From positions 4,722,501-4,786,500 of the forward strand of contig NZ_CP076134.1 of NCBI RefSeq assembly GCF_018736085.1: a DNA stretch of 64,000 bases, read 5' to 3'. Source of the DNA: Bradyrhizobium sediminis. GTDB taxonomy: Bacteria; Pseudomonadota; Alphaproteobacteria; Rhizobiales; Xanthobacteraceae. A program made the position numbers and the translations under genes. The notes under the pieces are model-generated. The model worked only from the letters and a program-made list of their open reading frames with translations. It did no database searches and was not told the DNA's origin. Positions 9,077 through 18,636 of the stretch are shown here, one piece after another (position 1 is the first letter of the stretch; every line of letters begins with the position of its first letter).

Positions 9077-9373
9077 ATGGCTAAATCCAAATTTCGTCCT
9101 CTGCATGACCGTGTCGTGGTCAAGCGCATCGACGCCGAAGAGAAGACCAAGGGCGGCATCATCATCCCCGACAGCGCCAAGGAAAAGCCCTCCCAGGGCG
9201 AGGTCACGGCAGTCGGTCCGGGCGGCCGCGACGAATCCGGCAAGCTGATCCCGATCGACCTCAAGGTCGGCGACCGCGTGCTGTTCGGCAAATGGTCGGG
9301 CACCGAGGTCAAGCTCGACGGCGAGGAGCTCCTGATCATGAAGGAGAGCGACATCATGGGCGTGCTGACGTAA
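9077..9373 (+). CDS. groES: Co-chaperonin GroES
   Basis: GroES caps the GroEL cavity. The 98-residue protein has the family core [20 protein letters not shown], the mobile-loop region [13 protein letters not shown] and the end [11 protein letters not shown]. The ATG at 9077 has the AAAAGGA Shine-Dalgarno; an upstream in-frame extension has no ribosome site and is unlike the family. It lies under the CIRCE operator. The partner groEL starts 272 bases later, an unusually wide gap caused by an inserted repeat. Confidence 0.97.
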   Translation: MAKSKFRPLHDRVVVKRIDAEEKTKGGIIIPDSAKEKPSQGEVTAVGPGGRDESGKLIPIDLKVGDRVLFGKWSGTEVKLDGEELLIMKESDIMGVLT

Positions 9374-9428
9374 GTCCGACCAAAACAGACGCCGCACACC
9401 AGTCGTCGCGGGCGGGGTCGTTGCTTTC

Positions 9429-9572
9429 TTCCCTTCTCCCCTTGTGGGAGAAGGTGATCCTCGCGAAGCGAGGATCGGATGAGGGGTCTCTATCCGCGGA
9501 AACAGACCCCTCACCCGTCACGAACGCGCTTCGCGCGTCCGTGCCACCCTCTCCCACAAGGGGAGAGGGGAA
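9429..9572. repeat. Palindromic repeat element inside the groESL operon
   Basis: The outer arms (about 9429-9456 and 9545-9572) are near-perfect inverted copies built on CTTCTCCCCTTGTGGGAGAAG. Nested inside are further hairpins: TCCTCGCGAAGCGAGGA, GAGGGGTCT with AGACCCCTC, and GAACGCGCTTCGCGCG. This is the build of the short palindromic or MITE-like elements that are common between genes in Bradyrhizobium-type genomes. It carries no coding sequence and fills most of the groES-groEL gap. Confidence 0.8.
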
Positions 9573-9639
9573 GAGAAGCCCGGCCATGGCAGCGACCAAC
9601 TAAGCGGCGAACGACCGTTTCCAATCATTCCAGGAGTAG

Positions 9640-11292
<1,653 letters not shown>

Positions 11293-11322
11293 GGCGCCCG
11301 CCTCCCGGCATTGCCGATCGAC

Positions 11323-11352
11323 GAAGGCCGCCTCCGGGCGGCCTTCTTTTTT
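11323..11352 (+). terminator. Rho-independent terminator of groESL
   Basis: GAAGGCCGCC and GGCGGCCTTC form a 10-bp stem around TCCG, followed by TTTTTT, 30 bases after groEL. Confidence 0.92.
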
Positions 11353-11404
11353 ATCGAAAAAGCTCTACGGTAACGTCCGATTCTGCTTTCTCGAGGACGT
11401 TGAT

Positions 11405-12601
11405 ATGCGCGCGCTTCTGTTCTGCCTGGCCGGTCTGGCGATGGCTTTGCCGGATTTCGCCTTCGCTCAAACGAAGCCCCCGGCCAAATCCGCGTCCAAC
11501 GCCAACGAGGTCCGGTATTTCACGGCGATCGACGGGTTGATGGACGGCAACGCCGACGTTGTGCTCAAGGAAACCCGCATGGGCAAGACCGTCACCGCGG
11601 CGGTGCTCGACGTCTGCTATCCCGTGGCCAAGGGCTCCGATCGCAAGGACCGCTTCGTCGCCAACCTCGCGATCAACGGACAGACCCTGAGCGGCACCAC
11701 GCAGAGCATTGCCGACAAGTTGCCGGTCACGGTGAAACTGCTGCGCAAGCCGACCGGCGACACCTTCGAATTCAGGGGACAAATCAACGTCGGCCAGAGC
11801 GTGACGGAGGTCGCCTCGACCGAAAATTCCGATCTCAGCGAAAAGGAATTCCAGGAAAACCAGACCAGCGACGACGGCATCACGGCCAACCCCAAGGATT
11901 TTTCCGAAGTGTCGCCGGAATCGGTCGGCGTGCGGGTGAAGCTCGACGCAGCGCTGGATTTCCTGAAGAGCCTGAAGGGACAGGATCTCGAGGTTTCCCT
12001 GAGCAGCCTGGGCGTGTCCTGCGATGCGCTGCGCGCCGGCCAGCAGACCATCAACATCAATATCGATCCGGAACGATCGGCCGCGCTGATCGCGAAAGCC
12101 AAAGCCTCGCCCGGCGTGGTCGCCGCCGGCTGGACCAGCGGCGTCGTGGAGATGGATCGCACCATCCGTTTTTCCGCCGCCGACTGGCGCGACGGCGACA
12201 AGCTCAACCGCGACAAGCTCGCGGCAGCGATCTCCGGCGTGCTGGCAACGACACTGGTGGCGAAGGCGTCGTCGTCGGCATGGGACGCCAACACCGGAAA
12301 GCTGAAACTGACCTTGAAGCGCCCGAGCCAGATTTTCCCGGCGCTCGGCCTCACCGAGACGGTCGAGGTCACCGCTTTGGTGTCGCCGGACAAGCCCGGC
12401 GCGACCGACCGGCTGATGCTGTGGATCGGCAGCCCCGCCATTTCGACGGCGGACGAAACCTCAGGTCCCAAGCTCAATCTGGCCGACGAGTCCAGCCTCG
12501 ACGAGGAAGCTGAGCAAAAGGACGACAACGGCTCGGTTGACGCGCTGGCCAAGGAATTCAAAGGCCAGCGCTGGGACGGCGACAAAAACGACTGGAAATA
12601 G
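11405..12601 (+). CDS. Exported protein of unknown function
   Basis: The ATG at 11405 gives a clean signal peptide (MRALLFCLAGLAMALPDFAFA, cleavage after AFA) and a mature protein of about 377 residues. The frame is open further upstream into groEL, but that part is not protein-like. The mature part has an N-terminal beta-rich section (FTAIDGLMDGNADVVLKE), an acidic middle and an acidic Asp/Glu-rich C-end. It has two Cys (DVCYP near residue 64 and GVSCDAL near 203). I do not recognise a family. It follows the groEL terminator and is probably expressed on its own. Confidence 0.75.
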   Translation: MRALLFCLAGLAMALPDFAFAQTKPPAKSASNANEVRYFTAIDGLMDGNADVVLKETRMGKTVTAAVLDVCYPVAKGSDRKDRFVANLAINGQTLSGTTQSIADKLPVTVKLLRKPTGDTFEFRGQINVGQSVTEVASTENSDLSEKEFQENQTSDDGITANPKDFSEVSPESVGVRVKLDAALDFLKSLKGQDLEVSLSSLGVSCDALRAGQQTININIDPERSAALIAKAKASPGVVAAGWTSGVVEMDRTIRFSAADWRDGDKLNRDKLAAAISGVLATTLVAKASSSAWDANTGKLKLTLKRPSQIFPALGLTETVEVTALVSPDKPGATDRLMLWIGSPAISTADETSGPKLNLADESSLDEEAEQKDDNGSVDALAKEFKGQRWDGDKNDWK

Positions 12602-12615
12602 CCCGACAGGAGATC

Positions 12616-13029
12616 TCAGTTGGTATTGATGCGGAAGCGTAGCGTTTTGCTACCGATGAGGGACACGAAATCGCCCTGACGCTTCCAGGTCGCGGCTTCG
12701 CCGAGGGCGGCGACCAGTTCGTCATCGGCCTGCGCCCGCGCCGGGGGACAGGAACGATCCTCCAGCGGCCCGGCGACGAAGATCACGGTATTGCCCGCCA
12801 CCGAAAACTGGCCCTTGCCGCCCTTGCACCACAGCTCGAGGATCACTTCACCGGCGTCGCCGATATCCAGCGTCGGCAGCCGCTTCGACCCCGGCTGACG
12901 CGCCGCGTCGAGCGTCATTTCGAGCCCGAACGGAAAGCCCTCATCGGCGCGCGCCGGCGCGGCGTTCAGAGCGGCCGCGGCCAGGACCAATGCTGCGGCC
13001 CGCGGCAAATACGTTGGCGATGAAATCAT
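12616..13029 (-). CDS. Small exported META-domain-like protein
   Basis: This 137-residue protein has a signal peptide (to about ARA at residue 28). The mature part has the META/HslJ pattern: short beta strands, a WCKGGKGQFSVAGNTVIF segment, a second Cys in DRSCPPAR, and a C-terminal AATWKRQGDFVSLIG. META-domain proteins are small periplasmic or lipoproteins linked to stress and motility in other bacteria. It is convergent with the preceding exported protein, separated by 14 bases. The family assignment is moderate. Confidence 0.65.
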   Translation of the reverse strand: MISSPTYLPRAAALVLAAAALNAAPARADEGFPFGLEMTLDAARQPGSKRLPTLDIGDAGEVILELWCKGGKGQFSVAGNTVIFVAGPLEDRSCPPARAQADDELVAALGEAATWKRQGDFVSLIGSKTLRFRINTN

Positions 13030-13295
13030 GAAGCCTCTCGCAATATTGCTACCCTGATGGCCGCGCCGTTCTAAAGAATGCGCGCGACATTGACCAGATC
13101 GGGCCCGCCGGTGCGCGACGCCAAAATCCGCTCACAACCTCGCGAAGTCAGAAGGTCCCCCGCCCCTCGCCGCAGCGGCCATGCTAGGGTTGCTCCGAAG
13201 GCAGCGACAAGCTGCCGCAGGCTGCGAAACCTGATACTCCTCGATTCTTCCATTTTTTCAGGCCCTTGAGGCCATCCCCCTGGAGACGTTGATCT

Positions 13296-15041
13296 GTGAA
13301 CAATATCCGCTCGACGCTCGCGACCGTATGGCGGATCGCTGCCCCCTATTTCCGTTCCGAAGACAAATGGGCAGGCCGCGCGCTGCTCGCGGCGGTGATC
13401 GCGACCGAGCTTGCCATCGTCGGCATCACGGTCCTGCTCAATCAATGGAACAGCCGCTTCTACAATGCACTGCAGGAGCGCAACTGGGACACCTTCGTCT
13501 CCGAGATCATCTATTTCAGCGTGCTGGCCGCTATCTACACGATCATCGCGGTCTACCAGCTCTATCTCAATCAATGGCTGCAGATCCGCTGGCGGCAATG
13601 GATGACCAAGCAATATCTCGGCGAGTGGCTGCATCAGGCCAACCACTACCGGATGCAGCTCCAGGGCGACGCCGCCGATAACCCCGACCAGCGCATGACC
13701 GACGACGTCAAGCTGTTCGTCGAACGGACGCTCAACATCGGGGTCGGTCTCTTGAGCTCGGTCGTCACGCTGGCGTCCTTTGTCGCCATCCTGTGGGGCC
13801 TGTCCAACGCCGCCCCGCTGCACATGTTCGGAACGGATTTCGCAATCCCCGGTTACCTGGTCTGGGGCGCGCTGATCTATGCGGTTCTCGGCACCGTCCT
13901 GACCCATCTGATCGGCTGGCCACTGGTCGGTATCGATTTCCGGCAGCAGCGGTTCGAGGCGGATTTCCGTTTCAATCTGGTGCGGGTCAGGGAAAATTCC
14001 GAACAAATCGCGCTGCTGCGCGGAGAGGACGCCGAGCGCGAACGCCTCCTGGTTCGCTTCGGACGCGTGGTCGAGAACTGGCTCGCCATCATGAGCCGCA
14101 CCAAGAAGCTGACGGCGTTCACCGCCAGCTATTCGCAGGCTTCGGTGATCTTTCCCTACATCCTGGTCGCGCCGGCCTACTTCGCGCAAAAGATCCAGCT
14201 CGGCGGCATGATGCAGACCGCATCGGCGTTTTCCAGCGTCCAGGGCGCGCTGTCGTTCTTCATCAACGTCTACCGCCAACTGGCGGAGTGGCAGGCGGTG
14301 CTGAACCGCCTCGACGGGTTCGAGGCGGGGATTGCGGCGGCGAGCGCGCTGGCAACCCGCGACGAACGGATTCACGTCGTCGAGGCGGCTGGCGGCGGCG
14401 CCATCGACCTCAAGGAACTGACGGTCCGTCTGCCGAACGGAACGCCGCTGGTCAGCGCCGACGGTTTCAGTTTGCGCAAGGACGAGCGCACGCTGGTCAC
14501 CGGTCCGTCGGGCTCGGGCAAGTCGACGCTGTTCCGTGCGATTGCCGGCATCTGGCCGTTCGGGGCGGGCTCCATCGCCATCCCGGCGAAGGCGACGCTG
14601 ATGATGCTGCCGCAGCGGCCGTATTTCCCGGTCGGATCGTTGCACGGGGCGGTCGAGTACCCCGGCAAAGAGGGGACGTTTACCGCCGGCCAGATCGGCA
14701 ATGCACTCGAAGCGGTGGGATTGCCCGGGCTCGCCTCGCAACTCGACGAACACGCTCACTGGAACCGGATGCTGTCGCTCGGCGAGCAACAGCGCCTCGG
14801 GCTCGCACGCGCGCTGCTGCATGCGCCGCAATACCTGTTCCTCGACGAGGCGACGGCGTCGCTCGACGAACCTTCCGAGGCCGCGCTGTATCAGCTCCTC
14901 CGGGACAAATTGCCGGCCACCACCATCGTTTCGATCGGCCATCGCTCGACGCTCGATGCCTTCCACCAGCGCAACGTCGTGCTCACCCGCGACGGCGACC
15001 GGTTTGCGCTGCAGAGCGGCGGCGAGAATACCAGGCCGTGA
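13296..15041 (+). CDS. SbmA/BacA-like ABC exporter with fused ATPase
   Basis: The 581-residue half-transporter has the ABC_membrane_2 (SbmA/BacA) membrane domain in residues 1-320 (about six helices, with the signature LNQWNSRFYNALQERNWDTF) and an ABC ATPase after it. The ATPase shows Walker [10 protein letters not shown], the LSLGEQQRLGLARALL signature and Walker B LFLDEATASLDE. Bradyrhizobium BclA, a peptide importer needed for survival in nodules, has the same build, but several paralogues exist and substrate specificity is not shown here. The start is GTG at 13296 with GGAG 9 bases upstream. Confidence 0.85.
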   Translation: MNNIRSTLATVWRIAAPYFRSEDKWAGRALLAAVIATELAIVGITVLLNQWNSRFYNALQERNWDTFVSEIIYFSVLAAIYTIIAVYQLYLNQWLQIRWRQWMTKQYLGEWLHQANHYRMQLQGDAADNPDQRMTDDVKLFVERTLNIGVGLLSSVVTLASFVAILWGLSNAAPLHMFGTDFAIPGYLVWGALIYAVLGTVLTHLIGWPLVGIDFRQQRFEADFRFNLVRVRENSEQIALLRGEDAERERLLVRFGRVVENWLAIMSRTKKLTAFTASYSQASVIFPYILVAPAYFAQKIQLGGMMQTASAFSSVQGALSFFINVYRQLAEWQAVLNRLDGFEAGIAAASALATRDERIHVVEAAGGGAIDLKELTVRLPNGTPLVSADGFSLRKDERTLVTGPSGSGKSTLFRAIAGIWPFGAGSIAIPAKATLMMLPQRPYFPVGSLHGAVEYPGKEGTFTAGQIGNALEAVGLPGLASQLDEHAHWNRMLSLGEQQRLGLARALLHAPQYLFLDEATASLDEPSEAALYQLLRDKLPATTIVSIGHRSTLDAFHQRNVVLTRDGDRFALQSGGENTRP

Positions 15042-15328
15042 TGGCCAAGCGCGTCACAACCGGCGCCGCAAACCAGGCATGCGGCCCGGTCACATGCAGC
15101 ATGGCGAGCCGAACCGGGTCGCCACGACATCGCCGCCGATCAGGGCGCGCGGCTGCGCCGGCTTCACCTCCGGCGATCCAACCACCACCACCATCGACGT
15201 CGCAAACGGGATGATCACCGGCGGATAGCGGGACACAAACAGCCGCCGATGGCGATGGCAGCGCCAAGGTCCGCAATAGCTCCCGCGGTGGATCGCGTCC
15301 ACGCCGCCTGCAGCCAGTCCCGCTCCAT
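15037..15328 (-). pseudogene. Frameshifted remnant of an HPP-family membrane protein
   Basis: Three minus-strand frames join into one HPP-like sequence. From an ATG at 15328 it reads MERDWLQAAWTRSTAGAIAD and LGAAIAIGGCL. It shifts frame near 15238 into SRYPPVIIPFATSMVVVVGS, PEVKPAQPRALIGGDVVAT, then shifts again near 15115 into LHVTGPHAWFAAP and ends at the convergent ABC transporter gene. HPP proteins are small four-helix membrane proteins, with the AQPR...GG(H)VV signature seen here. About the first 90 codons remain; the rest is gone. Confidence 0.5.
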
Positions 15329-15340
15329 CCGGGCACCCAC

Positions 15341-15376
15341 AAAACAAAAGGGGCGGCAGATCGCTCTGCCGCCCCT
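15341..15376 (-). terminator. Rho-independent terminator of the porin gene
   Basis: AGGGGCGGCAGA and TCTGCCGCCCCT make a 12-bp stem around TCGC. Read on the minus strand it is followed by TTTTGTTTT, 20 bases past the porin stop. Confidence 0.9.
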
Positions 15377-15396
15377 CGAGGTCTCGGGAGAATGAC

Positions 15397-16428
15397 TTAC
15401 TTCAGGCTGGTCATCGCGGTCAGGTCAGCCGAGAGCTTGACGATGCCGGCCGCGCCGCACCAGCTCGAGCCAACACCGGTCGGATTGATCGCCGTGATGG
15501 AGGTTCCAGACGCCGCAGTGATGTTTCCGCGGGCTGCGAAATCGCTGGTGAAGGCGTTGCAATCACCCTTCGACAGATCGGTGTCGGAGTAGCGGATATC
15601 GAGCGTGAACACCTTGTAGGTGAAACCGACACCGATGTTCCAGGTGTTGTAGTCGGCGTAGTTGATGCCGTTCGGGAACGGTCCCGCAAAGCCAGGATTG
15701 GTAAAGCCCGTTCCGTAGAACGAATCGGAGGTTCCAAGCCACTGCCGGCCGAACTCGCCGGAGACATACATGCCGAGGCCGCTGCTGCCGAATGTGGAGC
15801 TGGGCGCAGTGAACTTGCCGGTGATCGACGCGTAGTTGCCCCAGGCGCCGGAGTTCAGGAAGCTCGGGGTATAGTATTCGTTGGCGCCGATCTGGAACAT
15901 GTCGTTGATGGTGTAGTTCACCTTGGCGTAGCCTTCAAAGAAGCTCAGGTTCTTCTTGATGACGTTGCCGTTGACCAGGGCGTTGGTCGCGCATTCCGCG
16001 CTGAGCGGTTGCCCCGCCGTATCGACCGCGGCGCCGTAGTGGCAGGTTCCGCCCGGATACAGGTAGCCCCAAACACCGAAATCGAAAGCAAACGCGCCGA
16101 AGGTCGGGCGAATACCGCCGTAGATGTCAATTTCAGCCGCGGCGCGGTTCGGGAAGGAGATGCTTGCGCCCGCCAGGCCGGCGTAGAGCTGCACGTCCTT
16201 GGTGACGTTGTAGCGCGGCTCGAAGTAGGCCGAGACCGAGGGCTTGTGGTTGGACTGAGTGATGCCGCGGAACACGTAGTCGTTCGTGATCGAGCTGCCG
16301 AAGGCGATATCCCAGGGATCGAACGCGGGCGGCGGCGGCGCCTTGACGGCCTTGACGCGCAAGTCCGCAGCAAGAGCCGAACCCGATACCATTGCCAGCG
16401 CCGTTGCCAACAAAGCCAACTTTTTCAT
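15397..16428 (-). CDS. TorF-family putative outer-membrane porin
   Basis: The 343-residue protein starts at ATG 16428, chosen because it opens a clean signal peptide (MKKLALLATALAMVSGSALA) after a GGGGAT ribosome site. The mature part has the family start DIAFGSSITNDYVFRGITQS, alternating amphipathic strands and many aromatic residues, and it ends in a strand near the C-end, as in beta-barrels. Two Cys pairs are present (CHYG/ECAT and DCNA/SWCG). The family is usually annotated as 'TorF family putative porin'; the transported solute is unknown. Confidence 0.8.
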   Translation of the reverse strand: MKKLALLATALAMVSGSALAADLRVKAVKAPPPPAFDPWDIAFGSSITNDYVFRGITQSNHKPSVSAYFEPRYNVTKDVQLYAGLAGASISFPNRAAAEIDIYGGIRPTFGAFAFDFGVWGYLYPGGTCHYGAAVDTAGQPLSAECATNALVNGNVIKKNLSFFEGYAKVNYTINDMFQIGANEYYTPSFLNSGAWGNYASITGKFTAPSSTFGSSGLGMYVSGEFGRQWLGTSDSFYGTGFTNPGFAGPFPNGINYADYNTWNIGVGFTYKVFTLDIRYSDTDLSKGDCNAFTSDFAARGNITAASGTSITAINPTGVGSSWCGAAGIVKLSADLTAMTSLK

Positions 16429-16760
16429 GACGATCCCCATCACCTTTAAAACAGTCCAGTTCCGGGCCCCCCAGGGACGAGCGATAACCGACTGCGACCA
16501 ATTCCTAACGTGACGGCAATCTGAAACGGGCCACCGGGTGAGTGAAGCGGAAAAGACAAGCATCTGCCGCCTTTTTAGGCGTTATGGCCATTTCATGAAA
16601 TCTTGTCAGCGAGTGTTGCATTCCGACAACAATTTTCTGGTCTCCAGTATCGGCTGAGATGCATTGGAACCCGGCTGACCCCGCAAAACCACGGACTTCT
16701 CTGCCGATCGAAGGGCCGCCGAATCGGCGGCACACGCGGTCGGGTTGCCCGGACCCGGAC
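16429..16760. other. Intergenic region upstream of the porin gene
   Basis: About 330 bases hold no convincing gene. The stretch should contain the porin promoter and 5' leader on the minus strand; I see no clear operator. Short open frames here have the amino-acid content of antisense noise. Confidence 0.4.
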
Positions 16761-16791
16761 AAAAAAGGCCGCAGCGGATGCTGCGGCCTTT
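16761..16791 (-). terminator. Rho-independent terminator of the histone-like gene
   Basis: AAAGGCCGCAGC and GCTGCGGCCTTT pair around GGAT. The minus-strand reading ends in TTTTTT, about 25 bases past the stop of the histone-like gene. Confidence 0.9.
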
Positions 16792-16815
16792 GCAACGCGA
16801 TCTGCGCTTTGGCTC

Positions 16816-17250
16816 TTACTCGATACGGGTATCGTCATCCCCGCCGGAGGACTGCTCCCACGACGGTGCGGGGCTTGGGGCCGCAGGGCTGGGCGACGCC
16901 CAGCTCGGGGCCGGTGCCGGCGCCGGCGCAGCCATGGGCTCCGGCGCTGCGGGTTTCGCTGCGGCAGGCTTGCGAGCGGCAGGCTTGCGAGCGGCGGGCT
17001 TGGCGGCCGCCTTCTTCTTGGCGGGGCTCTTCTTGGCGCTGGCCTTCTTCGCAGCCTTCTTGGCCGATTTTTTCGGTGCCGATTTCTTGGCCGATTTCTT
17101 GGCTGATTTCTTCGCGGCCTTCCTGGCCTTCTTCGCCGACTTGGCGGCCTTCTTCGAAGATTTCTTGGCGGATTTCTTCTTCGCCGTCACAGCACTCTTC
17201 TTGGCTTTCTTCGCCTTCTTGCCCTTCTTGCTCTTCTTGCCTTTAGCCAT
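16816..17250 (-). CDS. Histone H1-like Lys/Ala-rich protein
   Basis: This 144-residue protein is almost wholly made of KKAKKS, AAKKS and KSAKK-type repeats in residues 1-85. A Pro/Ala-rich section with PAARK repeats follows, then an acidic end (SSGGDDDTRIE). Such proteins resemble the C-terminal tail of histone H1 and the bacterial AlgP/HupC-like or Hc1-like proteins; they bind DNA non-specifically and help compact the nucleoid. Codons are biased to AAG and GCC, and the gene has its own terminator. The repeat count is likely to vary between strains. Confidence 0.8.
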   Translation of the reverse strand: MAKGKKSKKGKKAKKAKKSAVTAKKKSAKKSSKKAAKSAKKARKAAKKSAKKSAKKSAPKKSAKKAAKKASAKKSPAKKKAAAKPAARKPAARKPAAAKPAAPEPMAAPAPAPAPSWASPSPAAPSPAPSWEQSSGGDDDTRIE

Positions 17251-17325
17251 CGTGAACCTCCTGTTGCCGCCGAATAATGTCCATCAGGCGTTTCAAGTCG
17301 TCCGCTTCCGCACGGGGCCAATCGA

Positions 17326-18636
17326 TCAGTTCAATCCTGGCCGGGGACCGCCTGTCGCCCAATCGAGAAGCTCAATTGTGTGCACCACAGGAACTGACGT
17401 GCCGCCGGCAATCTGAACCATGCATCCAATATTGCCCGCAGCAATCATGTCCGGCTTCACTGTCGCAATATTGGCGACCTTTCGATCGCGCAATCTGCTC
17501 GCAATGTCGGGCTGGAGAATGTTGAAGGTCCCCGCCGAACCGCAACACAAATGGCTCTCGGGTACATCTTTCACCACGAATCCGTTCTTGGAAAGCAATT
17601 CTTTCGGAGCGTGCGTGATTTTCTGTCCGTGCTGCAGCGAACAAGCGGAATGATAGGCGACCGTGATGTCGCGTTGCTGCTGCGCCGGCTGCAGTTCGAT
17701 GCCGCCGACATATTCCGTAATGTCCTTGGCCAGCGCCGAAACCCTGGCGGCGGGGCCTGCGAAATCGCGGTCCTCGCGCAGCATGTAGCCGTAGTCCTTG
17801 ATGACCGTGCCGCAGCCCGACGCCGTCACCAGGATGGCATCGAGACCGTTCCGCTCGGCCTCCCCGAGCCAGGCCCCGATGTTGGCGCGGGCGCGCGCCA
17901 GTGCGTCGCCGTCCTGTCCGAGGTGGTGGGTCAGCGCGCCGCAGCATTGCTCGTCCTTGACCAGCACAACCTCGATGCCGTGACGCGTCAGGAGATTGAT
18001 GGCGGCCTGATTGATGCGCGGCGCCAGCACCTGTTGGGCGCAGCCCTGCAGCAGGGCGACGCGACCGCGCCGTTCGCCTTGCGCCGGAAAAACCGTTCCG
18101 CCTGCCGGTCCGGGCTTGGGCAGCCTGCCCGGCGCCAGCGCCAGCATCGCCTTGATTCGCCGCAACAATCCCGGCGATGCCGATGCGGCGGCCGGCAGCA
18201 AGGCGGCCAACGGCCGGCCGAACCGCGCCAGAATCATGCTCCAGCGAAACAGTTGCGGCCGCGGCAGCACCCAGGCCAGCACCGCTCGCAGCGCCCGCTC
18301 GGTCAGCGGCCTCGCATAGTCCCTTTCGATCCTGGCCCGCGCCTGATCGACCAGATGCATGTAGTTCACACCCGACGGACAGGTGGTCATGCAGGCGAGA
18401 CAGGAGAGACAGCGGTCGATGTGCTTGACCACCTCCCGCGTCGGCGGCCGGTTCTTTTCCAGCATCTCCTTGATGAGGTAGATCCGCCCGCGCGGGCTAT
18501 CGAGCTCGTCGCCGAGCAGTACGTAGGTCGGGCAGGTCGCGGTGCAGAAACCGCAATGCACGCAGGCGCGCAGGATCTTGTCGGCCTCCGCGATATCGGG
18601 ATCGGCGAGCTGGGCCAGGCTGAATTCGGTCTTCAT
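17326..18636 (-). CDS. glcF: Glycolate oxidase iron-sulfur subunit GlcF
   Basis: GlcF carries electrons from the FAD subunits of glycolate oxidase. The 436-residue protein has two ferredoxin-like clusters, CVHCGFCTATCP (about residue 25) and CLSCLACMTTCP (about 77), and two C-terminal CCG domains (CCGALTHH and CCGSAGTF). The ATG at 18636 overlaps the glcE stop by ATGA. Reading further upstream gives glcE antisense-type noise. It is the last gene of glcDEF. Confidence 0.95.
   Translation of the reverse strand: MKTEFSLAQLADPDIAEADKILRACVHCGFCTATCPTYVLLGDELDSPRGRIYLIKEMLEKNRPPTREVVKHIDRCLSCLACMTTCPSGVNYMHLVDQARARIERDYARPLTERALRAVLAWVLPRPQLFRWSMILARFGRPLAALLPAAASASPGLLRRIKAMLALAPGRLPKPGPAGGTVFPAQGERRGRVALLQGCAQQVLAPRINQAAINLLTRHGIEVVLVKDEQCCGALTHHLGQDGDALARARANIGAWLGEAERNGLDAILVTASGCGTVIKDYGYMLREDRDFAGPAARVSALAKDITEYVGGIELQPAQQQRDITVAYHSACSLQHGQKITHAPKELLSKNGFVVKDVPESHLCCGSAGTFNILQPDIASRLRDRKVANIATVKPDMIAAGNIGCMVQIAGGTSVPVVHTIELLDWATGGPRPGLN

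Noticed and set aside
13071..14966. 631-codon open frame on the minus strand opposite the ABC exporter
   Set aside because: Antisense shadow of a high-GC gene with clear Walker motifs on the other strand.
16505..16795. 96-codon minus-strand open frame in the porin upstream region
   Set aside because: Composition is random and it runs through the terminator of the histone-like gene.
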